NCBI GenBank assembly: GCA_003052455.1
Contig: QAPD01000020.1
Coordinates: 1 to 64,000, forward strand
Length of the DNA stretch: 64,000 bases
DNA from: Sphaerisporangium cinnabarinum
GTDB lineage: Bacteria > Actinomycetota > Actinomycetes > Actinomycetales > Cellulomonadaceae
Reading direction: 5' to 3'
Part shown: piece after piece, positions 24,149 to 31,946 of the stretch
How positions within the stretch are numbered: position 1 is the stretch's first letter
Layout of the letters: every line of letters begins with the position of its first letter
Notes under the pieces: model-generated
What the model was told of the DNA's origin: nothing
What the model saw: only the letters and a program-made list of their open reading frames with translations
Database searches by the model: none
Translations under genes and position numbers: made by a program

Positions 24149-25393
24149 ATGGGTCCGCTCGACCGCCGCCGCCCCCGGGCGTTCCTCGCCGTGGTGCTCG
24201 CGGTGGTCACGGTCGCCGGGTCGGCGGGCGCCACGCACGGCCAGCCCGGTGCCCGGCCGCTCGACGCGGCGGCGCTCGCGCTGCTCCTCGTACCCCCGCT
24301 CGCGCTCGTGCTCCTCGTGCGGTGGCCGGTCGTCGCCGTCGTCGTGTCCGTGGGCGCGGCGGGCGCGTTCCTCGTCGCCGGGTACGCGTGGGGCCCTGTG
24401 CTCGCGGGCCCCGTGGGTGTGCTCGTGGGGGTGCTGCTCAGCGGCCCCACGGGGCGCGCGCGCCGGGTCGCGTGGGGCGGGGCGGCGCTGCTGGCGGGAG
24501 CGGTCGTCGCGGCGGCGGTGCTCCGCCCGGACGCGCCACCCCCGGCGACGCTGCTCGGCGGGACGGCGTGGACGGTCGTCGTGCTGCTCGTCGCCGGGTC
24601 CGTCCGGGACCGGACGGCGCGTCTCGCCGCCGCGCGGGAGGCGGAGCGCGTCGCGCGGGCGGAACGCGAGCGGACCGCCGTCGCGGACGAGCGGCTGCGG
24701 ATCGCGCGCGAGGTCCACGACGTGCTCGCGCACTCGCTGTCCGCGATCACGGTCCAGGCAGGGGTCGGCCTGCACCTGCTCGACCGCGACCCCGAGCAGG
24801 CCCGCGGCGCGCTCACCGCGATCCGCGCGGCGAGCACCGAAGCGCTCGACGAGGTGCGCGCGGTGCTGGGCGTCGTCCGCGGCGAGGCGGGAGACGACGG
24901 CGCCCCGCTCGCCCCGACCTGGGACCTCACCGCGCTCCCCCGGCTCGTCCGCCAGGCGGAGGGCGGCGGCCTCACGGTCGCGCTCGACGTGGACCCTGCC
25001 ACCGCGGGCCTGCCCGACCGGCTCGCAGGCGTCGTGTACCGCGTCGTGCAGGAGTCGCTGACCAACGTGCGCCGGCACGCGCGCGGCACCACGCGGGCCG
25101 ACGTCCAGGTCGCGGTGCGACCCGCGCCGCACGGCGCGGTGACCGTGACCGTGACCGACGACGGCGCGGCCCCGGGCGCGGAGCCCGAGCCGGGCTACGG
25201 CCTGCGGGGCATGCGCGAGCGCGTCGAGAGCGTCGGCGGCTCGCTCGTCGCCGGCCCGGCACCGTCCCCCTCTGGACGTGGCTTCCGCGTGCGGGCAGTC
25301 TTTCCCTGGCCGGGCTCCCCGCCCGGGCCGGGCACCGCCCGACGGTCCGACGCGGCCGACGACGCACCGCCGCAGCGCGAGGAGGCACCGTGA
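24149..25393 (+). CDS. Two-component sensor histidine kinase (NarL-partner type)
   Basis: 414 aa. ATG at 24149 is preferred over GTG at 24140; there is no clear ribosome site, and TAGCGT lies 8 bases before, suggesting a near-leaderless message. Five to six N-terminal helices (residues ~10-150) form the sensor without an extracellular domain. A coiled coil (AAREAERVARAERERTAVAD) leads to the HisKA_3 box RIAREVHDVLAHSLS with phospho-acceptor H190. The HATPase domain (~290-385) shows QESLTNVRRHA (N box), DDGAAPGAEPEPG and GYGLRGMRERVE (G boxes). The stop overlaps the response-regulator start (GTGA), so the two are translated together. Signal unknown. Confidence 0.92.
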   Translation: MGPLDRRRPRAFLAVVLAVVTVAGSAGATHGQPGARPLDAAALALLLVPPLALVLLVRWPVVAVVVSVGAAGAFLVAGYAWGPVLAGPVGVLVGVLLSGPTGRARRVAWGGAALLAGAVVAAAVLRPDAPPPATLLGGTAWTVVVLLVAGSVRDRTARLAAAREAERVARAERERTAVADERLRIAREVHDVLAHSLSAITVQAGVGLHLLDRDPEQARGALTAIRAASTEALDEVRAVLGVVRGEAGDDGAPLAPTWDLTALPRLVRQAEGGGLTVALDVDPATAGLPDRLAGVVYRVVQESLTNVRRHARGTTRADVQVAVRPAPHGAVTVTVTDDGAAPGAEPEPGYGLRGMRERVESVGGSLVAGPAPSPSGRGFRVRAVFPWPGSPPGPGTARRSDAADDAPPQREEAP

Positions 25394-26055
25394 TCGACGT
25401 CGTGCTGGCCGACGACCAGGCCCTCGTGCGCGGGGGCTTCCGCGCGCTCATCGACTCCGAGGACGACATGCGTGTCGTCGCGGAGGCCGCGACCGGCGAC
25501 GACGCCGTCCGCCTCGCGCTCGAGCACCTGCCGGACGTCGTGCTCATGGACATCCGGATGCCCGGTCTCGACGGGCTGGAGGCGACGCGGCGGATCGTCG
25601 CGGACCGGGCGGCGGCGCACGTGCACGTCGTGGTCGTCACGACGTTCGAGCTCGACGAGTACGTGACCGACGCGATCCGCGGCGGCGCGAGCGGCTTCCT
25701 CGTCAAGGACACCGAGCCGGTCGACCTCGTCCGGGCGGTGCGGGTCGCGGCACGCGGCGACGCGCTGCTCTCGCCCACCGTGACCCGGCGGCTGCTGTCC
25801 CGGGTCGCGGACGCGACGCGCGACGTCGGACCGGTGCGCGGTGTCGAGGAGCTCACGCCGCGCGAGCGCGAGGTGCTCGTCGAGGTCGCGGGCGGGCTGT
25901 CGAACGAGGAGATCGCCGGGTCGCTCTTCCTGTCCGAGTCGACCGTGAAGACCCACGTCTCGCGGGTCATGGCGAAGGTCGGCGCACGGGACCGGGCGCA
26001 GCTCGTCGTCGCGGCCTACGAGTCGGGCGTCGTCCGTCCGGGCTGGGCGGGCTGA
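25390..26055 (+). CDS. NarL/LuxR-type response regulator
   Basis: 221 aa, GTG at 25390 overlapping the kinase stop. The receiver domain has the acidic pocket LADDQ, phospho-acceptor D54 (VVLMDIRMPG), the Thr in VVVTTF and the Lys in FLVKDTE. A C-terminal LuxR/GerE helix-turn-helix follows (~150-210: LTPREREVLVEVAGGLSNEE, SESTVKTHVSRVMAKVGARD). Works with the kinase upstream as a phosphorylation-controlled DNA-binding protein. The SHOCT protein gene 150 bases downstream on the same strand is a possible target. Confidence 0.95.
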   Translation: MIDVVLADDQALVRGGFRALIDSEDDMRVVAEAATGDDAVRLALEHLPDVVLMDIRMPGLDGLEATRRIVADRAAAHVHVVVVTTFELDEYVTDAIRGGASGFLVKDTEPVDLVRAVRVAARGDALLSPTVTRRLLSRVADATRDVGPVRGVEELTPREREVLVEVAGGLSNEEIAGSLFLSESTVKTHVSRVMAKVGARDRAQLVVAAYESGVVRPGWAG

Positions 26056-26208
26056 GGCCTCCGGCCGTCGCGCGCGGTACCCGGGGACGAGCGAGGTCGG
26101 CACGCCCGGGTGACGACGCGGCGTCGGACGACCGCGAGCCTGGAGGTGCGGCCGGCGGACGGCCGTCCTCGCCGGGACCGGCGAGGCGCACCGACACCGG
26201 AGGTCGTC

Positions 26209-26511
26209 ATGCTCACCGCACTCACCGGGGCCGTCGGCACGCTCCCCGCGGACGCCGTCGCGGCGTGGGGTCACGCCGGCTGGGGGCCGGGGCCGTGGTG
26301 GTTCGTGTTCCCCCTGCTGTGGTTCCTGCTCTTCGCGTCCGTCGTGTTCCTGCTCGCGCGCCGCGCACGCCGCGGCGGGGGCCCGGGCGGCTGGCGCGCC
26401 ACCGGCCCTGACCCGGTCGCGACCCTCGGCGAGCGCTACGCACGCGGCGAGATCGACGAGCAGGAGTACCGCACCCGCCTCGCCGTCCTCCGCGAGACCC
26501 CCCACCCCTGA
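26209..26511 (+). CDS. Small membrane protein with C-terminal SHOCT domain
   Basis: 100 aa, ATG at 26209 with a strong GGAGGTCGTC. One aromatic-rich transmembrane helix (WGPGPWWFVFPLLWFLLFAS, ~28-50) with the RRARR stop, then a short C-terminal SHOCT motif: LGERYARGEIDEQEYRTRLA, typically found at the end of small bacterial membrane or shock proteins. SHOCT is thought to mediate oligomerisation. Placed just after a two-component system, as such proteins often are. Confidence 0.85.
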   Translation: MLTALTGAVGTLPADAVAAWGHAGWGPGPWWFVFPLLWFLLFASVVFLLARRARRGGGPGGWRATGPDPVATLGERYARGEIDEQEYRTRLAVLRETPHP

Positions 26512-26554
26512 CCCCCTGACCCCCCCGCCCCCCTGGCCCCCACCCCTCCCCACG

Positions 26555-26610
26555 CGAGAACGGGGTCGGCGACCGGGATCCGTCGGATCCGGTCGCCGAC
26601 CCCGTTCTCG
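26555..26610. terminator. Very long bidirectional hairpin between convergent genes
   Basis: CGAGAACGGGGTCGGCGACC pairs with its exact complement at the other end; including the inner GATCC/GGATC, the stem is about 26 bp with a single bulged G and a GTC loop. It sits between the stop codons of the SHOCT gene (plus) and the transporter gene (minus) and can stop both. Just before it lies a nearly pure-C tract on the plus strand (26497-26552). Confidence 0.8.
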
Positions 26611-26634
26611 GTGGTCGCCGGGGGCGTGGTGGCG

Positions 26635-28131
26635 TCAGGCGGGGGCGCCCACCGGCGCCCTCGTGGCCGACGGAGCGGTCTCCGGCGTCTCGTTCGTCGC
26701 CGTCGTGTCGTCGTCCTCGTCCACAAAGAGGTCCTCGGCCGTCGCGGCCTCGTACTGCTCGAGGTCGAGGATGCCCTCGCGCTTCGCGACGATCGTCGGC
26801 ACGAGCGCCTGGCCCGCGACGTTGACCGCGGTGCGGCCCATGTCGAGGATCGGGTCGATCGCGAGCAGCAGGCCCACGCCCGCGAGCGGCAGGCCCACGG
26901 TGGAGAGCGTGAGGGTCAGCATGACGATCGCGCCGGTGAGGCCCGCGGTCGCGGCGGATCCGACGACGGACACGAACGCGATGAGCAGGTAGTCGGTGAT
27001 CGACAGGTCGATGCCGAAGATCTGCGCCACGAAGATCGCCGAGATGGCCGGGTAGATCGAGGCGCAACCGTCCATCTTGGTGGTCGCGGCCAGCGGCACG
27101 GCGAACGACGCGTACTCGCTCGGCACGCCGAGGTTGCGCTCGGTGACACGCTGCGTCACGGGCAGCGTACCGATCGAGGAGCGCGAGACGAACGCGAGCT
27201 GGATCGCGGGCCACGCGCCGCGGAAGTAGCTCGAGATCTTCAGGCCGTTGGTGCGCAGCAGGATCGGGTAGACGACGAACAGCACGACCGCGAGGCCGAC
27301 GTAGATCGCGACGGCGAACCACGCGAGCGACGCGAGGGACGTCCAGCCGTACGCCGCGATGGCGTAGCCGATGAGGCCGGCGGTGCCGATCGGCGCGAGG
27401 CGGATGATCCACCACAGCACCTTCTGCACGATCGCGAGCGCGGAGCGGTTGAACGCGAGGAACGGGTCCGCCTTCTTGCCCGACTTGAGCGCCGCGATGC
27501 CGATGACGAGCGCGACGACGAGGATCTGCAGCACGTTGAAGCTCACGGACGTCGACGCGGCCCCGGTGAGCGCGCCGTCGTCACCGGTCTCGAGGCTCGT
27601 CGAGGCGCCGAGGCCCAGGACGTTGCCCGGGATGAGGCCGTTGAGGAAGTCGAGCCACGTGCCGGTGCGGCCCGGCTCGGAGGCGGCGTCGAGCGAGACC
27701 GACGCGCGGTTGCCCGGCTGGAACAGCAGGCCCAGGCCGATGCCCACGGCCACGGAGATCGCGGCGGTGATGGCGAACCACAGGAGCGTCTGACCGGCGA
27801 GGCGCGCGGCGTTGGTGACGGTCCGCAGGTTCGCGATCGACGCGACGATCGCGGTGAAGATCAGCGGCGGCACGACGGCCTTGAGCAGCGTGACGAACGA
27901 CGAGCCGATCGTGTCGAGCGTCGTGGTGAGGCCGTTGGGGACGTCGCCCGCGGCGTCCTGCGGGCCCATGGCGAGCGCGAGGGCACCGAGCCCGACGCCG
28001 ACCGCGAGTCCGAGCAGGATCTGCACGCTGAACGAGGGGAACCGGCGCTTCTTCTTCGCGGGCGCGGAGGCGGGAGCCTGCTTCGCCTGGGGGTCGGCCT
28101 GCGGGGAGGCCGTCGAGGGGGTCGAGGACAC
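26635..28131 (-). CDS. DAACS family dicarboxylate/amino acid:cation symporter, candidate cystine importer
   Basis: 498 aa from GTG at 28131, chosen because GAAAGG lies 7 bases upstream; a GTG at 28161 lacks a ribosome site. The glutamate-transporter fold is clear: eight helices plus re-entrant hairpins, with SRSSIGTLPVT (HP1), TKMDGCASIYPA (TM7) and DPILDMGRTAVNVAG (TM8). The Arg of DMGRT, which contacts the substrate side-chain carboxylate in GltPh, is kept. The Asp of the archaeal NVTGD sodium site is Gln here (about residue 441). DGCASIYPA and DMGRTAVNV resemble TcyP-type cystine symporters more than DctA. With the Cys-containing leader ORF upstream, cystine is a reasonable substrate guess, but glutamate or aspartate remains possible. 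Confidence 0.85.
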   Translation of the reverse strand: MSSTPSTASPQADPQAKQAPASAPAKKKRRFPSFSVQILLGLAVGVGLGALALAMGPQDAAGDVPNGLTTTLDTIGSSFVTLLKAVVPPLIFTAIVASIANLRTVTNAARLAGQTLLWFAITAAISVAVGIGLGLLFQPGNRASVSLDAASEPGRTGTWLDFLNGLIPGNVLGLGASTSLETGDDGALTGAASTSVSFNVLQILVVALVIGIAALKSGKKADPFLAFNRSALAIVQKVLWWIIRLAPIGTAGLIGYAIAAYGWTSLASLAWFAVAIYVGLAVVLFVVYPILLRTNGLKISSYFRGAWPAIQLAFVSRSSIGTLPVTQRVTERNLGVPSEYASFAVPLAATTKMDGCASIYPAISAIFVAQIFGIDLSITDYLLIAFVSVVGSAATAGLTGAIVMLTLTLSTVGLPLAGVGLLLAIDPILDMGRTAVNVAGQALVPTIVAKREGILDLEQYEAATAEDLFVDEDDDTTATNETPETAPSATRAPVGAPA

Positions 28132-28293
28132 GGAGGACCTTTCGGGGTGACGCGGGCGCACGAGCGCCCGCTCTCGGGAGAGGGGCTCGGGACGTCGTCG
28201 CGGGGCGCCGGCAGCAGCGCGGCCCAGGCAGGGACGCAGGCACGGAGGTGGCCTGCGGCCTGACGGGGGCGCGCCACGCGCGTCAGCGGCTCA

Positions 28294-28308
28294 GGTCGCG
28301 AGGCGACC
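28294..28308 (-). promoter_or_regulatory. Hairpin in the transporter leader, downstream of the leader ORF
   Basis: GGTCGC-GAG-GCGACC, a perfect 6-bp stem, ~50 bases past the leader-ORF stop and ~160 before the transporter start. CCTGA/TCAGG segments flank it and could form alternatives. The mRNA between the leader stop and this stem is C-rich, as expected of a Rho-loading region. A role in attenuation is inferred. Confidence 0.35.
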
Positions 28309-28360
28309 CGGGGTCCTGACGGGTGTGCGGAGGCGGGGAGGCGTCAGCGGCGACGGGGGG

Positions 28361-28444
28361 TCAGCGACACAGCGCGCTGGCGACTCGACGGAGGTCGACG
28401 TCGCGGCGCTGGGTGAGCTGCCAGGCAGGCACGCTGACGAACAC
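28361..28444 (-). CDS. Leader peptide (RR-x-VDL-R...SA-x-C type) upstream of the DAACS transporter
   Basis: A 27-codon ORF on the minus strand: GTG at 28444 with GGGAG 7 bases upstream and TGA at 28361-28363. The peptide carries QRRDVDLRRVASALCR at its C terminus. Short actinobacterial leader peptides with the pattern RRHVDL-R--SA-C are known to RefSeq annotation as 'putative leader peptide' and often precede sulfur or cysteine transport genes. Here the motif is near-complete, with a single Cys as the penultimate residue. A good -10 (TATGAT) lies ~64 bases upstream and the transporter starts 230 bases downstream with no other gene between. I infer that ribosome stalling near the Cys codon (TGT, rare in this genome) controls readthrough into the transporter. 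Confidence 0.7.
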   Translation of the reverse strand: MFVSVPAWQLTQRRDVDLRRVASALCR

Positions 28445-28507
28445 GAAGGTTCTCCCGGAACGGTGGGTTCTCGCTGGACGCGGGCAGACGGACGCCCGCG
28501 GCAACCG

Positions 28508-28513
28508 ATCATA
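28508..28513 (-). promoter_or_regulatory. Promoter -10 element for the leader ORF/transporter
   Basis: TATGAT on the minus strand within GAGCGGGTATGATCGG, one of the best -10 hexamers in the window. Transcription would start near 28501, giving a ~57-base leader before the peptide ORF and ~370 bases before the transporter. No convincing -35 at 17 bases; TTGTCC is only 9 bases away. Confidence 0.55.
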
Positions 28514-28587
28514 CCCGCTCGTGGACAACCGTCCGGCGACCGGACCTATTCCGGGGCGACGGCCAGCGCACGGCAGGCACCGGGGAG

Positions 28588-30573
28588 TCAGGCGTTCGGC
28601 GCGTCGAGGAAGGCGTGCATGAGCGGGCCCGCGGTGACGGCGCCGCCCTCGCCCGTCTCGACGAACACGGCGACCGCGAGGTCGCCCTGCGTCGCGATCA
28701 TCCACGCGTGGGACTGGCTGCCGTCGCCGTACTGCGCCGTGCCCGTCTTCGCCCCGGGCTCGCCCGGGAGGTCCTGGAGGATCGACGCCGAGCCGTCCGT
28801 GACGACGCCGCGCATGAGCTCGCGCAGCGTCGCCGCCTCCTGCTCGGTGAGGGTCGAGGCGGGCTGCTCCTCGGCGACGGTCTGCACGTCCGGGTGGACG
28901 AGGACCGGCGCCACCGTGCGCCCGGCGGCGACGCTCGCGGCGACCGTCGCCATCGCGAGCGGCGACGCCTGGACCTTGCCCTGCCCGATCATCGACGCGG
29001 CGTGCTCGGTGCCCTGGGAGTCCGTCGGGACGTCGCCGAAGAAGGCGGGCGCGCCGAGCTCAGACTCGACGCCCAGGCCGAGCGAGGCCGCGGCGTCGTG
29101 CAGCGCCTGCTGCGACACCGCGTCCCGCTGCCCGATCATCGCCGTGTTGCACGAGTTCGCGAACGCCGTGCGCAGCGGCACGTCGCCGAGCGCGGCCGTC
29201 GGGTACCCGGGCACGTTCTGGAACTCGCGGCCCTCGACGGTCAGCGTGGGCGGGCAGGAGACGGTCGTGTCCGGGGTGAGCCCCGCGCGCAGCATCGCGA
29301 GCGTCGTCGCGACCTTGAACGTCGATCCCGGCGCGTACTGGCCCGTCGTGGCGGTCGAGAGCCCCTCGCCCGCGGTCGAGCTCGCCGCCGCGAGCACGGA
29401 GCCCGTCGAGGGCTGGATCGCGACGATCGCGCTCGGCCCCTGGCCGGCGAGGACGGCCTCGGCGGCGACCTGCATGTCCGGGCGCAGCGTCGTGCTCAGG
29501 GGCACGCCGTCCACGGGCTCGACCGAGAACACCTCGGTCGGCTCGGCGTCGGCGTCCGCCTCGCCCGGCACGACCTCGATCGACAGGCCCGGCACGCCGC
29601 GCAGCTGCTCGTCGTACTGCCGCTGGAGGCCCGAGATGCCGACCTGGTCGCCCGCGGCGACCGCGCCCTCGGACTCCTCGACGATCTCCGCCGTCGCGTC
29701 GCCCACGCGCCCGAGCAGGGGGCGCGCGAACTCGCGCGTCGGGGCGAGGGGGATCGCGTCGTCGATCACCGCGACGCCCTCGATGCCGCGCGCCGCGTCG
29801 ACGTCGACGCCCGCGGTGTCCTCCGTGCGGACGGTGATGGCCTCGACGAACGCCTTCTCGCCGGCGCCCGCGACCCGCTGCGCGTACTCCTCCGGGTCCA
29901 GGCCGACGACGCCCGCGAGCGCCCGGGCCGCGCCGTCCCACCGGGCCGAGCCCACGCGCGTCTTGTCGACGCCGATCCGGAAGACGGGACGGTCCTGGAC
30001 GATGGGGACGTCGTCGGCGCCGAGGATGCCCGCACGGACCGCCGGCACGCGGCTCACCGCGAGCCGGCCGCCCTGGCCGAGCTCGGGGACGAGCACGTCC
30101 GGCTCCCACACGACGTCCCAGGCGCCCGGACCGTCCTCCCCCTCGCCCGGCTCCGCGAACGTGAGCTCGGCCGTGGTGGTGTACTCCCACGCCTGGTCGC
30201 CCCCGACCTCCCAGCGGTAGGCGAGCGTCGCCGTCGCGCGGTCGCCCGCCTCGTCGCCCTCCTCGTCGACGTCCACCGACTCCACCTCGACCGTGCGCTC
30301 GTACGGCGCGAGCGGCTCGAGCACCGCCTCCAGGTGCCCCTGGACGTCCTTCGCCGCGCCGTTGCGGAACTCCAGCGCGCTCACGTCGCCGGCCGCGATG
30401 GCGTCGGCGAGCGCGGCCGCGGCGTCGGACGCCTCCGGACGGTCGGGCGTGCACGCCGCGAGGGGCAGGGCGAGGACGGGGACGAGCGCGGCGGCCGTCG
30501 TCCAGCGGGCGGTCCTCCCGCTCCACCGGCCGTGCGTGCCGGATCGACCGTGGTCGCGCGCGACGCTGCTCAC
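28588..30573 (-). CDS. Penicillin-binding protein (class B transpeptidase) lipoprotein
   Basis: 661 aa, GTG at 30573 with GGGGAG upstream. A lipobox ends LPLAAC (C41), so it is lipid-anchored rather than spanning the membrane. Residues ~48-160 form an NTF2-like MecA_N domain, ~165-320 a PBP dimerisation-type domain, and ~360-655 the transpeptidase with all three motifs: STFK (417-420), SCN (474-476) and KTG (609-611). It cross-links peptidoglycan outside the membrane. The MecA_N domain relates it to MecA/PBP2a-like and mycobacterial PbpA/PBP-lipo proteins, so low beta-lactam affinity is possible but cannot be read from sequence. Divergent from the SipW/alternate-signal cluster. Confidence 0.93.
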   Translation of the reverse strand: MSSVARDHGRSGTHGRWSGRTARWTTAAALVPVLALPLAACTPDRPEASDAAAALADAIAAGDVSALEFRNGAAKDVQGHLEAVLEPLAPYERTVEVESVDVDEEGDEAGDRATATLAYRWEVGGDQAWEYTTTAELTFAEPGEGEDGPGAWDVVWEPDVLVPELGQGGRLAVSRVPAVRAGILGADDVPIVQDRPVFRIGVDKTRVGSARWDGAARALAGVVGLDPEEYAQRVAGAGEKAFVEAITVRTEDTAGVDVDAARGIEGVAVIDDAIPLAPTREFARPLLGRVGDATAEIVEESEGAVAAGDQVGISGLQRQYDEQLRGVPGLSIEVVPGEADADAEPTEVFSVEPVDGVPLSTTLRPDMQVAAEAVLAGQGPSAIVAIQPSTGSVLAAASSTAGEGLSTATTGQYAPGSTFKVATTLAMLRAGLTPDTTVSCPPTLTVEGREFQNVPGYPTAALGDVPLRTAFANSCNTAMIGQRDAVSQQALHDAAASLGLGVESELGAPAFFGDVPTDSQGTEHAASMIGQGKVQASPLAMATVAASVAAGRTVAPVLVHPDVQTVAEEQPASTLTEQEAATLRELMRGVVTDGSASILQDLPGEPGAKTGTAQYGDGSQSHAWMIATQGDLAVAVFVETGEGGAVTAGPLMHAFLDAPNA

Positions 30574-30845
30574 TCGTTGCTCCCCTGCTCCGTACCGTTC
30601 GGGACGAGACGGACGCTACCCGACGGCGCCGACGCCCCCGGCTCGGGCGGCCGGTCCCGCCCGGTTCGTCCGCCGCTTCTTCACCTCCCACGTCCCGCGG
30701 AGCCGCGCCGCGTCCCCCTCCCCTGCCCGCCGGCGCAGGTCTGCGCAGGTGCGCGCGGGGGCGCGACGCGATCCCGGGGCGATCCTGCGCCTTTCCTGAG
30801 GAACCGGTGCGCCAGAGTTGAGGAGGACTCCGTACTTTTCGAGTC
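30574..30845. other. Divergent intergenic region between PBP and alternate-signal protein
   Basis: 272 bases with no gene. Near the plus-strand gene there is a short palindrome TTCCTGAGGAA (30793-30803), a GAGGAGG too far (about 19 bases) to serve as ribosome site, and TACTTT (30833-30838) 7 bases before the ATG, which would fit a leaderless transcript. No -35 at a standard distance. I see nothing else. Confidence 0.35.
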
Positions 30846-31388
30846 ATGAGCCTCCACACCCCCGAGACGACCCCCGCCCCGCGCCGCGACAAGCGCCGCG
30901 CCTTCGCCGCGTTCGGGCTCGCAGCCCTCGCCGTCGGCGGCATCGGAGCGGCGCTCACCAGCGCCGCCTGGACCGACAACGCGTTCTTCGCGGCGCCCGC
31001 GACGGCCGCGACCTTCGACCTCCAGGGGTCGCTGGACGGGACCACCTGGAAGGACTCGTCCGACCCGGACGCGATCGAGCTCGTCGTGCCGTCCGACGCC
31101 CTGGCCAACCTCCTGCCCGGCCAGACCCGCACGATCGACCTGTGGGTGCGCAACGAGAGCTCGGTCCGCGCCACGCTCACGTCCAGCGTCCGCTTCGCGT
31201 CGGGCTCGACCTTCACCACGAACCCCTCCGCGTCCGTCTCCGGCCTCGCCACGACGCTCGACGCGGCCGGCGGCACCTCCAGCGACCAGTTCCGGCTCAC
31301 CGTCACGGCGCCGAGCGACTGGGCGCCGTCGAACCAGGGAGCCACCGGGACGCTCGTCGTCACGGTCTCCGCCACCGCGACGGCCTGA
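30846..31388 (+). CDS. Alternate-type signal peptide (SipW-dependent) exported protein, TasA-like
   Basis: 180 aa from ATG at 30846. The N-terminal segment RRAFAAFGLAALAVGGIGAA followed by TSAAWTDNAFFAAP is the alternate/SipW-dependent signal found in actinobacterial exported proteins encoded beside a SipW-type peptidase. The mature part (~55-180) is Ser/Thr/Asp-rich and beta-predicted (LVVPSDALANLLPGQTRTID, LWVRNESSVRATLTSS), similar in style to TasA/CalY and camelysin-like fibre subunits. First gene of a three-gene set with the peptidase (45-base gap). A surface fibre or matrix subunit is the family-based expectation. Confidence 0.8.
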   Translation: MSLHTPETTPAPRRDKRRAFAAFGLAALAVGGIGAALTSAAWTDNAFFAAPATAATFDLQGSLDGTTWKDSSDPDAIELVVPSDALANLLPGQTRTIDLWVRNESSVRATLTSSVRFASGSTFTTNPSASVSGLATTLDAAGGTSSDQFRLTVTAPSDWAPSNQGATGTLVVTVSATATA

Positions 31389-31433
31389 CCCGGCGTCGTC
31401 GGACCCAGGACGAGGAGAACAGGAGAACCACCG

Positions 31434-31946
31434 ATGCAGGTACTGCGGCGCGGCGCCGTCCTCGTCCTGTGGGTCCTCGCCGCCTTCGGGCTGGTGTGCG
31501 GGGCGGTGTGGGGCGCGACCGCGGCCGGCCTCATCAAGCCCCTCGTCGTGATCTCCGGCTCGATGGAGCCGGGGATCATGACGGGCGACCTCCTGGTCGC
31601 CCGGCCCGTCCCGGCGGCCGACGTGGCCGTCGGGGACGTGGTCAGCCTGCCGAGCGCGCTGACCGACGACCTCGTGACCCACCGGGTCGAGGCCGTCGAG
31701 CAGACGGGCGACGACCGCTACACGGTCAGCATGAAGGGCGACAACAACGCCTTCGCGGACGCCCTGGACTACACCGTCTCGGGCGACGTCTGGAAGCCCG
31801 CGGTCCAGCTCGCCGGCTGGGGCACCGCGATCGTGCGCCTGACGACGCCCGCCGTGGCGGTCCCCCTCCTCGTCGGGCTGCTCGGCCTGCTCGGCCTCAC
31901 CCTGCTCGTCCCGCCCGCACCGCGGCGGGCGCCGGTCCGCCGATGA
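31434..31946 (+). CDS. sipW: SipW-type (ER/archaeal-like) signal peptidase I
   Basis: 170 aa from ATG at 31434 with AGGAGAACCACC. An N-terminal helix (~8-32), then the catalytic Ser in SGSMEPG (S43), the catalytic His in THRVEAVE (H83, replacing the Lys of ordinary bacterial LepB) and the KGDNN box (~101-105), and a C-terminal helix (~135-158) with basic tail. The Ser-His type is the SipW/Sec11 class, specialised in Firmicutes for TasA-like fibre proteins. It lies between two proteins with matching signal regions and its stop overlaps the next start (ATGA), so it most likely processes those two. Confidence 0.92.
   Translation: MQVLRRGAVLVLWVLAAFGLVCGAVWGATAAGLIKPLVVISGSMEPGIMTGDLLVARPVPAADVAVGDVVSLPSALTDDLVTHRVEAVEQTGDDRYTVSMKGDNNAFADALDYTVSGDVWKPAVQLAGWGTAIVRLTTPAVAVPLLVGLLGLLGLTLLVPPAPRRAPVRR

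Noticed and set aside
28588-30849. Plus-strand 744-aa ORF opposite the penicillin-binding protein
   Set aside because: Arg/His/Asp-biased shadow; the minus strand carries all three PBP motifs.
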